Of a stretch of DNA of 11,131 nucleotides, positions 1-6,041 are shown one piece after another; position 1 is the first letter of the stretch, and each line of letters opens with the position of its first letter. The stretch is from Ferruginibacter sp. (lineage in GTDB: Bacteria; Bacteroidota; Bacteroidia; Chitinophagales; Chitinophagaceae), in assembly GCA_025357775.1 (NCBI GenBank), contig JANXOQ010000269.1:1-11131 (forward strand), written 5' to 3'. Both the position numbers and the translations under genes were made by a program. The notes under the pieces were generated by a model. The model ran no database searches. It had not been told where the DNA came from and saw only the letters and a list, made by a program, of their open reading frames with translations.

Positions 1-87
1 ATTGTTTCAGAAGATAAAATAAATTTAAAAATAAATTAAAAAAATTTTTTTTCATTTTTCAGGTTTTTATTTTCTTGAAATAAATTT

Positions 88-129
88 CGATTATCCACAA
101 ACAAAAAAAAATTGTGTATAAAATAATCG
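88..129. promoter_or_regulatory. Inverted pair of consensus DnaA boxes inside an inverted repeat
   Basis: TTATCCACA (91-99, plus strand) and TTATACACA (113-121 read on the minus strand) both match the DnaA-box consensus TTATNCACA exactly and face each other across 13 bases. They lie in a larger imperfect inverted repeat: CGATTAT at 88-94 mirrors ATAATCG at 123-129, and CACAA at 96-100 mirrors TTGTG at 112-116, around an A-rich loop. The A/T-rich DNA on the left could act as an unwinding element. Recognition of such boxes by DnaA is established; that this is an origin is inference, since only two boxes are visible and dnaA is not in the window. Confidence 0.5.
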
Positions 130-202
130 TATACTTTTTTCTTTTAGTAAAAAATGTTTTTAATATTGTATTGGGAACTTACTATCCCTGTACTTACTAA
201 CC

Positions 203-247
203 CATCAATATAAAAAAACCTGACTGCATAAGTTGGGTTTTTTGATG
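203..247 (+). terminator. Rho-independent terminator-like hairpin with no gene in front of it
   Basis: AACCTGACT (217-225ish) pairs with AGTTGGGTT (231-239) through two G-U wobbles around a five-base loop, followed by a run of T to 243. Flanking CATC (203-206) and GATG (244-247) lengthen the helix. The G-U pairs and the T-run fit plus-strand termination best. No open frame ends just upstream within the window, so the transcript either comes from left of base 1 or is a short RNA. Confidence 0.5.
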
Positions 248-406
248 TGAAAAACTCATCCTATTTTTAAGTAATATTTTTCTGTATATTTTTATTTTTT
301 TAAAAAAAGAAAATTTAATATAATTAGCTTCATAAAATTTTAAGAATATAATACACTAAATCTTTTTGCATAATATAGAGTTAACTTGCAACCAAATATT
401 TATTAT

Positions 407-1282
407 ATGCTACGATCTATGACGGGCTTTGGAAGAGCAGAACAAACGGTAGGAGAAAAAACTTTTTTAGTAGAAGTAAAATCACTTAATGGCAAACAGT
501 TTGAACTTCAACTAAAATTACCTCCACTTTTTAAGCCGTATGAATTTGAGATAAGAAATATTATACAAGAAAATTTAATAAGAGGAACTATAGACTGCTA
601 TGTAAATATTAAACAAAATGGCACTGCAAAACCAGTTGTTATAAATACTGATCTTATAAAGTCGTATTATTCTCAACTAAAAACATTGTCTGACGAGCTT
701 GGTATAGATACAAATGCGGTTTTAAGTTCGTTGCTTAGGTTACCAGAGGTTGTAACCCCATCTACAGACGTATTAAATGAAAATGATTTTGCAGCTTTTT
801 CTGAAGTATTGATAACTGCTATTAAAGAATTAAATAACCATAGAGTAGAAGAAGGTAAATCTTTAGAAAAGGATTTACTATTACGCATTGCCAATATTAA
901 AAAAGAAGAAGAAAATATTTTGCAATTTATACCTGCAAGGCACCAAAAAATAAGAGCCGAAATAAATACATTACTTGAAGAAAATGTGGGAAAAGAAAAT
1001 ATTGATAATAATAGGATGGAGCAAGAGCTAATTTACTACATGGAAAAAATAGATATACATGAAGAGCAAATAAGGCTAAGGCAGCATTGTGAATATTTTG
1101 CAGAAATAATGGACAATAATGAAGATGGAAAAGGGAAAAAATTATCTTTTTTATTGCAAGAAATAGGTAGAGAAATAAATACAACTGGCAGCAAAGCTTA
1201 TGATGCAGCAATACAAAAAGCAGTAGTAAATATGAAAGATGAATTAGAAAAAGCAAAAGAACAAATACTAAATGTTCTGTAG
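407..1282 (+). CDS. yicC: YicC family endoribonuclease
   Basis: YicC-type protein of 291 residues, the normal family length. The N-terminus carries the family hallmark MLRSMTGFGRAE, and the C-terminal DUF1732-like part has the conserved EIGREINTTGSKAYD stretch followed by a charged helix (KDELEKAKEQ). E. coli YicC has been described as a cytoplasmic endoribonuclease involved in RNA turnover; the role here is transferred by family. I chose the ATG at 407 because it places the conserved MxRSMTGFG block at the very start. A TTG seven codons upstream (386) would add residues that the family does not have. The gene stands alone: gmk, a frequent neighbour in other bacteria, does not follow, and a weak terminator lies 25 bases past the stop. 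Confidence 0.93.
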   Translation: MLRSMTGFGRAEQTVGEKTFLVEVKSLNGKQFELQLKLPPLFKPYEFEIRNIIQENLIRGTIDCYVNIKQNGTAKPVVINTDLIKSYYSQLKTLSDELGIDTNAVLSSLLRLPEVVTPSTDVLNENDFAAFSEVLITAIKELNNHRVEEGKSLEKDLLLRIANIKKEEENILQFIPARHQKIRAEINTLLEENVGKENIDNNRMEQELIYYMEKIDIHEEQIRLRQHCEYFAEIMDNNEDGKGKKLSFLLQEIGREINTTGSKAYDAAIQKAVVNMKDELEKAKEQILNVL

Positions 1283-1306
1283 GAATTTACCTATGACAAT
1301 TTTTAA

Positions 1307-1333
1307 AATTTGCTCTTGGCAAATTCTTTTTTT
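1307..1333 (+). terminator. Probable Rho-independent terminator after yicC
   Basis: AATTTGC (1307-1313) and GCAAATT (1319-1325) form a perfect 7-bp stem with a five-base loop, followed by C and seven T (1327-1333). The stem has only two G-C pairs, so it may be leaky. It separates yicC from gldH. Confidence 0.5.
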
Positions 1334-1416
1334 ACTACCTAAGGCAAGTTTATACAATCAGTTAAAGACGTTCATAATTATTAAAAAAATATAATAATAT
1401 TTATTCTAAAACGCAT

Positions 1417-1890
1417 ATGGTAAAAAAAACATGGTACAAAAATTTTTTAATATTTTTTACAGCTGCATCCATCCTATGCAGTTGTAAAAACATTGATTTA
1501 TTTGAAAAAAATATAAATATCCCTAACCTCAGTTGGAAAAGTGATTTTGTAGCTGAAGGGAAATTTGATGTAAAGGATACAGCATCTTTATACAATATTT
1601 TTATAGTATTTAGACATACCGATGCTTACCAATACAACAATATTTGGCTAAATGTAAATCTGCAACCTGTTGGAGATAGTTTGATAACTCAAAAAATAAA
1701 CTTACCATTGGGTTCAGATGCGCAAGGCTGGGAAGGAGTGGGAATGGATGATATTTGGGAAGTGAGAAAACTGATAGCTCAAATACCACTTAAAAGAAGC
1801 GTTTATAATTTTAAGATAATGCAAATAATGAGGAATAATCCTCTACTAAATATTATGAGTGTAGGCCTTAGAATTGTAAAAGTAAATTAA
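1417..1890 (+). CDS. gldH: Gliding motility lipoprotein GldH
   Basis: 157-residue lipoprotein matching GldH in length and layout. Residues 1-22 form a lysine-rich start and hydrophobic signal ending in a lipobox, LCSC, with Cys23 as the likely lipidated residue. The family-like middle contains YNIFIVFRHTDAYQYNNIWL (about 59-78), then a GWEGVGMDDIWEVR-type loop and a beta-rich end. In Flavobacterium johnsoniae GldH is a membrane lipoprotein required for gliding and linked to type IX secretion; the exact role is not known, and gldH also occurs in non-gliding Bacteroidota. No other gld or spr/por gene is nearby. The ATG at 1417 is the only start that gives a complete lipoprotein signal. Confidence 0.88.
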   Translation: MVKKTWYKNFLIFFTAASILCSCKNIDLFEKNINIPNLSWKSDFVAEGKFDVKDTASLYNIFIVFRHTDAYQYNNIWLNVNLQPVGDSLITQKINLPLGSDAQGWEGVGMDDIWEVRKLIAQIPLKRSVYNFKIMQIMRNNPLLNIMSVGLRIVKVN

Positions 1891-2054
1891 AGGTATCGTT
1901 ATTTATTTATAGTGGTCAAGTTTGCATTGTAGATATATAAGTGGTATTTAAAAATTCAAATTCAAATTTTTTTATTTATTTAGGTTTTGCTATAGCATCA
2001 ATAGCCAGTCATTTTTTTGTTAAGTTTTGAAAACCGGTGTTTAATAATCATTTC

Positions 2055-2087
2055 TTTGCTTATAAATAGAAACATTTCTTTACTTTG
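2055..2087 (+). promoter_or_regulatory. Bacteroidota sigma-A-type promoter for the DUF6089 gene
   Basis: A -33 element TTTG (2055-2058) is followed after 21 bases by a -7 element TTACTTTG (2080-2087), one mismatch from TAnnTTTG. The spacing fits known Bacteroidota promoters. Transcription would start near 2094, leaving a leader of about 60 bases before the GTG at 2154. Confidence 0.6.
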
Positions 2088-2153
2088 CATACAATTAAAA
2101 GCGAGTAAAATCGTTAGAGACCATAACTAATAATAACATTTTAAATTATCATA

Positions 2154-3008
2154 GTGAATAAAATATTTTTTAATCTAGTTGCTGCTGTACTTTTAACATC
2201 TACATCTGCAAATGCGCAAATGTTTTTTGAAAACGTACATACAGGAGAATTTGGAGTAAGCATTGGTGCTGCACATTACTTTGGAGATTTAAATACTAGA
2301 GCCGCATTTAATAGACCTAAACCTGCGGTTGGTATATTTTTCCGTAAACAATTTAGCAATTATATCAGTGCAAGAATTTCAGGGCATTTTGCTCAACTTG
2401 GTTATAGTGATATTTATAGTAATAATGAATACCAAACTCTTAGAAATCTCAGTTTTAATACCGATATTTATGAAGTTGCAATACAAGGCGATTTCAACTT
2501 TTTTAAATTTATACCAGAAGACCCTACACATAATTTTACACCTTATGTAACACTTGGTGTTGGCGTATTCAATTTTGACCCTTATGCATATTATAATGGA
2601 CAAAAAATAATGCTGAGAGAATTAGGAACAGAGGGGCAAACAATAGGTTTTCAAGGTAGAACACCTTATTCAACAACTGCTTTAATAATTCCTTTTGGAG
2701 TTGGTTTAAAATATAATTTAACAGAGAGAATGAATATTTTTTTTGAAGTAGCGCACAGATTTACATTTACAGATTATTTGGATGATGTAAGTACAACGTT
2801 TGTTGACAATTCTAGGTTTGCACCCGGCCCATTTGGAAGGTCTGATGTACAATTACTATCTGACCGTAGTTATGAAATAAACGGAAAATCTAATAATTTT
2901 GTAGAGGGAGCACAAAGAGGGTTTAGCAAACAAAAAGATCAATATGTTATTGCAGAAATGGGAATTTCATTCAATTTAAGCAGATATCGGTGTCCAACGG
3001 CAGACTAA
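2154..3008 (+). CDS. DUF6089-family outer-membrane beta-barrel protein
   Basis: 284 residues with a signal peptide at 1-22 (lysine near the start, hydrophobic core, ANAQ cleavage region). The mature part opens with a GEFGVSIGAAHYFGDLN strand typical of the Bacteroidota DUF6089 group and contains alternating amphipathic strands rich in Phe, Tyr and Gly (for example TPYVTLGVGVFNFDPYAYY and LIIPFGVGLKYNLTERMNIFFEV), ending with a strand and a short CPTAD tail. This indicates an outer-membrane barrel of about 8 or more strands; its substrate or function is unknown. The start is GTG: the only in-frame ATG nearby lies after the signal peptide, so GTG is needed for export. It has its own promoter (2055-2087) and a strong terminator (3029-3059), so it is monocistronic. 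Confidence 0.82.
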   Translation: MNKIFFNLVAAVLLTSTSANAQMFFENVHTGEFGVSIGAAHYFGDLNTRAAFNRPKPAVGIFFRKQFSNYISARISGHFAQLGYSDIYSNNEYQTLRNLSFNTDIYEVAIQGDFNFFKFIPEDPTHNFTPYVTLGVGVFNFDPYAYYNGQKIMLRELGTEGQTIGFQGRTPYSTTALIIPFGVGLKYNLTERMNIFFEVAHRFTFTDYLDDVSTTFVDNSRFAPGPFGRSDVQLLSDRSYEINGKSNNFVEGAQRGFSKQKDQYVIAEMGISFNLSRYRCPTAD

Positions 3009-3028
3009 TTCTATATAAATTATACTCT

Positions 3029-3059
3029 AAAGCGATGGTTATAAACTATCGCTTTTTTT
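3029..3059 (+). terminator. Strong Rho-independent terminator after the DUF6089 gene
   Basis: AAAGCGAT (3029-3036) pairs with ATCGCTTT (3048-3055), and GTT/AAC extends the stem inside through a G-U pair to a three-base ATA loop. A run of seven T (3053-3059) follows. It begins 20 bases past the stop codon. Confidence 0.85.
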
Positions 3060-3189
3060 GTTGCATTAGTTTTAAAACAAAATCTTTTTTAAAAAGTAAT
3101 AGCCTTTTTATCTAGGAGCAGTCTTTAACTGTTAATAAGCCAATAAAACATATAAAATTTAATTATTCGGCTATGTTTACAAAAATAAA
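3060..3189. other. Spacer between DUF6089 terminator and tRNA terminator
   Basis: I see no gene or clear signal here other than the T-run side of the tRNA terminator at its right end. The sequence is A/T-rich without repeats that stand out. Confidence 0.6.
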
Positions 3190-3218
3190 AAGCCCAAATC
3201 TTTAAAAGAAAAGGGCTT
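3181..3218 (-). terminator. Rho-independent terminator of the tRNA gene
   Basis: Read on the minus strand, AAGCCC (3218-3213) pairs with GGGCTT (3195-3190) across a 17-base loop and is followed by TTTTATTTTT-like sequence (to 3181). It starts three bases after the encoded CCA end of the tRNA. Confidence 0.7.
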
Positions 3219-3220
3219 GT

Positions 3221-3297
3221 TGGTATCGGGAAGCAGACTTGAACTGCCGACCTTCGGGTTATGAATCCGATGCTCTAACCAGCTGAGCTACCCCGAC
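3221..3297 (-). tRNA. tRNA-Met (anticodon CAT), elongator-like
   Basis: Minus-strand cloverleaf of 77 bases with encoded CCA. Acceptor arms GTCGGGG and TCCCGAT pair with G-U at both ends; D arm GCTC/GAGC with the AGCTGGTTA loop; anticodon loop TTCATAA with CAT at 34-36; T arm GGCAG/CTGCT with loop TTCAAGT; discriminator A73. It lacks initiator marks (no unpaired C1-A72 end, no full three G-C run in the anticodon stem), so elongator Met is likely. A lysidine-modified tRNA-Ile2, which also has CAT in its gene, cannot be excluded. Position 31-39 is an A-C mismatch. Promoter and terminator are both visible, so it is a single-gene unit. Confidence 0.93.
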
Positions 3298-3312
3298 ATC
3301 AATACTGGCCGG

Positions 3313-3320
3313 CAAAAATA
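3313..3320 (-). promoter_or_regulatory. -7 box of the tRNA promoter
   Basis: On the minus strand TATTTTTG is a perfect TAnnTTTG element, 15 bases before the first base of the tRNA. About 20 bases further upstream the -33 position reads TTTC rather than TTTG. Transcription would begin only a few bases before the mature 5' end, to be trimmed by RNase P. Confidence 0.5.
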
Positions 3321-3508
3321 GCTTTATTTACCTAAATGAAGAAAATATTTTCGGTATTTATTTTGTTTTTTAAAACTTTACGTAGACCTTACATAAATAC
3401 TATTTCCGAAACTGTTTATTGACTGTTTATCCTTTTATTTACTTAAATTTGAACTAAAATTTTGAAAAAATCTGCTATTAATAGTAGTAACTCACTTATT
3501 TACAAATA
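3321..3508. other. Divergent spacer between tRNA and ECF sigma operon
   Basis: A/T-rich, no gene. A 10-base perfect palindrome CTATTAATAG (3475-3484) lies 25 bases before the sigma factor start and might be an operator, but in such A/T-rich DNA it could be chance. I find no convincing sigma-A promoter for the sigma gene, which would fit promotion by another sigma factor or by itself. Confidence 0.4.
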
Positions 3509-4060
3509 ATGAATGCTAACGGCAACTATTCAGAGATAAATAGCGTCCTAATAAATAAAGCGGCAGAAGGAGACGATGCAGCTTTTAAACATATATATGA
3601 CCAAATTTCTGGAAAAATGTATAGTTTGTGCCTTCGGTATGCATCCAATACTGAAGATGCCAACGACTTTTTTCAAGACGGTTGTATAAAGTTATATAGA
3701 AATTTAGGTGCATTTAGAAACGATGGGTCTTTTGAGGGATGGGCAAGAAGAGTTTTTGTAACTACCTGTTTGGATGCACTTAAAAAAAGAAAAACTCAAT
3801 TCGGTGATTTAGATGAAACTATTAATTTAAAAATAGATGAGAGCTCTGTTTTTGATAAACTTTCTCTTGATCATTTAATGGGAATCTTAAAAGATTTGCC
3901 TTCTGGTTATCGTACCATCATAAACCTTTATGTGATTGAAGATTTTAGTCATAAAGAAATTGGTGATATGCTAGGCATAACTGAAAATGGGAGCAAATCT
4001 AAACTACACAAAGCAAGAACTTATTTAAAAAATATTTTGCCAAAGGCTGAAATTGAATAA
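3509..4060 (+). CDS. ECF-type RNA polymerase sigma factor
   Basis: 183 residues with the two-domain ECF sigma-70 layout. Region 2 spans about residues 24-95 (AFKHIYDQISGKMYSLCLRY, then EDANDFFQDGCIKLYRNL, and the -10-binding part FEGWARRVFVTTCLDALKKRK). Region 4 spans about 125-175 with a helix-turn-helix (FSHKEIGDMLGITENGSKSKLHKAR) that would read the -35/-33 element. There is no extra C-terminal domain. It directs RNA polymerase to a dedicated set of promoters, probably in response to an envelope signal. The stop overlaps by 8 bases the start of a membrane protein that looks like its anti-sigma partner, which suggests translational coupling. The target promoters cannot be told from the window. 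Confidence 0.93.
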   Translation: MNANGNYSEINSVLINKAAEGDDAAFKHIYDQISGKMYSLCLRYASNTEDANDFFQDGCIKLYRNLGAFRNDGSFEGWARRVFVTTCLDALKKRKTQFGDLDETINLKIDESSVFDKLSLDHLMGILKDLPSGYRTIINLYVIEDFSHKEIGDMLGITENGSKSKLHKARTYLKNILPKAEIE

Positions 4061-5084
4061 CAACAGCACCATATCATTACAAGATTTACAGAGCCACAGC
4101 GTGGCTCCTCCTAGTTTTTTGTTTGAAAATATTCAAAACAAAATTGTAGAAGAAGATAAATTGTTTTCAATAAAATTGCAATCTCTTTCGAATCATACCG
4201 TACAGCCACCTATTGATACTGTTAGTTTTGGTGAAATTATGAGTCGTATAAAAGATACAGATGATCTTAATATATTAAAACTACTAAAAAAATATGAAGT
4301 AGATGCACCATTTACCTTTTCTGCTATGATGGAAAAAATACGGGCAATTATGGGTGCTACAAATAATGTAGTTCCCTTAAGAACTTCAAAAGTTTTTTCA
4401 ATTTCTACTAATTTAAAAAAACTGATAGCTGTTGCAGCAGTTTTTTTACTTTGCTTTTCTAGCTATTTTATATATAAAAATACAAATACACCTCAAGATA
4501 ATAATTTACCTTCGTTGGCATCTACAACTACTGCTACAATACCATCATTGCCACTTTTAAATAATAATGTACAAAAAGCCGTAGATAGTAATATAATATT
4601 ACCAACCCCTACAATAGTAGCTGTATTTAATAATAAAAATAATACTTCTATTTATAAAAATAAAGGAGGTTTTAGAAAAGAAAATAAACAAAGAACGGTA
4701 GTAGCTATACCAATGCAGGGGAAACCTGTAGCTACAGATATGAATATAGCTGGTATAAAATTTCCTATTGTTGACAATGACTATTTAGCTTCTTTTGCTG
4801 CATTAAACGAAAACAATCTTCCTGCCTTTTTGCGGGTAGAAAAACCAATAGCCACTACAGTTACTATAGATGATTACACATACATAACCATCTCTGAGGG
4901 TATGGGAGCTATGATGAAGAAAATGTATAAGACAAGAAAAAGTGGAAAACCCACAAGGCGTGCAAGAAAAGCAAAAGAAAAATTAGAAAATTGGAGAAGA
5001 GCAGATGCTGAATATTTTAATCAAAATTCTACTTCAAACCCGCTTGACCCTTTAGACCTTGGTAATTTTATTTTTAATAAATAA
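4053..5084 (+). CDS. Membrane anti-sigma-factor-like protein with three V-x-P-P repeats
   Basis: 343 residues. The cytoplasmic part (1-122) holds three degenerate copies of a roughly 20-residue unit, V-x-[PA]-P then an aromatic/hydrophobic stretch ending in I-x-x-[KR]-I, at about 12-31, 45-66 and 78-96. One membrane helix follows (about 123-141, IAVAAVFLLCFSSYFIY). The periplasmic part (142-343) begins with an Asn/Thr/Pro-rich linker and ends with a very basic segment (289-316: 14 Lys/Arg in 28) and a short neutral tail. There is no zinc anti-sigma HxxxCxxC motif. The start is a TTG overlapping the sigma stop (ATTGAATAA); the next in-frame Met is residue 63 and would remove repeat 1. Position after an ECF sigma gene and the one-helix topology imply that it holds the sigma factor at the membrane; this is inference from context. 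Confidence 0.72.
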   Translation: MNNNSTISLQDLQSHSVAPPSFLFENIQNKIVEEDKLFSIKLQSLSNHTVQPPIDTVSFGEIMSRIKDTDDLNILKLLKKYEVDAPFTFSAMMEKIRAIMGATNNVVPLRTSKVFSISTNLKKLIAVAAVFLLCFSSYFIYKNTNTPQDNNLPSLASTTTATIPSLPLLNNNVQKAVDSNIILPTPTIVAVFNNKNNTSIYKNKGGFRKENKQRTVVAIPMQGKPVATDMNIAGIKFPIVDNDYLASFAALNENNLPAFLRVEKPIATTVTIDDYTYITISEGMGAMMKKMYKTRKSGKPTRRARKAKEKLENWRRADAEYFNQNSTSNPLDPLDLGNFIFNK

Positions 5085-5135
5085 ATTATTCTATCATTTC
5101 TTTGAATATTTTATTGAATAAACGTTAACGATAAA

Positions 5136-5969
5136 ATGGTTTTATCTACTTACAAACAAGCATCTACTTACTACAAATTATTTTATTGTATTTTCTTTTC
5201 TTTCTTTTCATTTAGTGTATGTGCACAATTAAAAATTAAAAAAGAAAAGCCATTTAAACCGACTTCTAAAGAATTCGTAATATCATACACCATATCTGTT
5301 ACTGGTGGTAGTACTGACGGTATTGCAGAAACTTACAATGGTGGTATTAAAACTGCCTTTGTAAAAAATGATTTTGTAAGGCTTCGTTTAGTAAGTCTTA
5401 TGCGTACTCAAAGTATTTTTTATAACAATAAAAAAGGTCTCAAAAAAAATGTAGCTGCTGTTGTAAAGGAATCTGGTAAAGAAAGGTCGAGTATGATTTT
5501 AAATGCTAAGGAGTGGAAAATATATAATGCAAAGAATGATAGTAGTAAATGTGAAATTTTTAAAGAAGATACTATCCGCATCTTAAATTTTCTTTGTGCA
5601 AAAGCAATTATTACAACAAAAGATAGTTTAAAGTTATTAGTATATTTTTTACCCAGTTCAAAAAATAAAACCTTAAATGCAGCAGAGCCTTTATTCGCAA
5701 ATATACCAGGCTTAATTATGCAGTATAGTTATACAAAAGCAGAAAAAACGATTAACTACATAGCCACAACCCTAAAATCTGCACCAATTATTGCTTCCAC
5801 ATTTATTATACCGTCTAAAGGTTTTATAAAGCAAAAATACAATCCTGGGGGCATTAGTAAAAATGTAGTAGACTTAAACACAGAGGATAATGAGGAAGGC
5901 ACAGAGGAAGAAGAAATGGAGCCAGTTTCAGTACCAACAGTACCAACTGAACCAATAAAGAAACCTTAA
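5136..5969 (+). CDS. Secreted GLPGLI-family-like protein with an acidic C-terminal tail
   Basis: 277 residues. Residues 1-30 form a signal peptide with an aromatic-rich hydrophobic core ending SVCAQ. The body is beta-rich, and at 190-194 it has IPGLI followed by MQYSY, matching the signature of the Bacteroidota GLPGLI family (usually G/M-L-P-G-L-I-L), whose function is unknown. The C-terminus departs from the usual family end: residues 246-262 contain ten Asp/Glu, followed by a Pro/Val/Thr-rich tail. It begins 51 bases after the anti-sigma-like gene on the same strand, so it is probably part of the sigma operon, and could be a target, a sensor or a partner of that system. Family assignment rests mainly on the motif, so it is moderate. 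Confidence 0.65.
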   Translation: MVLSTYKQASTYYKLFYCIFFSFFSFSVCAQLKIKKEKPFKPTSKEFVISYTISVTGGSTDGIAETYNGGIKTAFVKNDFVRLRLVSLMRTQSIFYNNKKGLKKNVAAVVKESGKERSSMILNAKEWKIYNAKNDSSKCEIFKEDTIRILNFLCAKAIITTKDSLKLLVYFLPSSKNKTLNAAEPLFANIPGLIMQYSYTKAEKTINYIATTLKSAPIIASTFIIPSKGFIKQKYNPGGISKNVVDLNTEDNEEGTEEEEMEPVSVPTVPTEPIKKP

Positions 5970-5986
5970 TTTATTTGCTTTTTTAA

Positions 5987-6025
5987 AAATAAAAAGCAAG
6001 ATTATACAAACCTTGCTTTTTATTT
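5987..6025. terminator. Bidirectional terminator between convergent operons
   Basis: A perfect 14-bp stem, arms 5987-6000 and 6012-6025 (core AAAAAGCAAG / CTTGCTTTTT) with an 11-base loop. The A-rich left arm and T-rich right arm make it work in both directions: it ends the plus-strand sigma operon (stop at 5969) and the minus-strand ATP synthase operon (atpH stop at 6042). Confidence 0.88.
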
Positions 6026-6041
6026 AATATTATACATTATT

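Larger units (their letters stand above)
1..406. other. AT-rich gene-free region with DnaA boxes and an orphan terminator
   Basis: No convincing coding frame is visible on either strand. The first 60 bases are almost pure A/T with long A and T runs. Two consensus DnaA boxes lie at 91-99 and 113-121, and a terminator-like hairpin lies at 203-247. From 250 to 406 the sequence is again A/T-rich and leads into yicC; a weak -7-like box (TCTTTTTG, 361-368) precedes the yicC start but has no clear -33 partner. The stretch could be an origin region, a regulatory region, or the tail of a gene lying left of the window. Confidence 0.7.

Noticed and set aside
386..406. TTG start that would extend yicC by seven residues
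   Set aside because: The family starts at the MxRSMTGFG block, reached by the ATG at 407; the extra residues have no family match.
1..406. CRISPR array, IS end or integration site
   Set aside because: No regularly spaced repeats, no transposase or integrase, and no tRNA-edge duplication is visible here.
927..1256. Open frame on the minus strand inside yicC
   Set aside because: Leu/Phe-rich antisense shadow of A-rich coding sequence with no domain or start context.
1951..2020. Terminator after gldH (A/T-only inverted repeat near 1950-1970, GCTAT/ATAGC near 1989-2005)
   Set aside because: Stems are very short or lack G-C pairs, so I cannot support a terminator call.
5123..5130. CGTTAACG palindrome before the GLPGLI-like gene as an operator
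   Set aside because: Eight bases only, no second copy nearby, and no promoter to pair it with.
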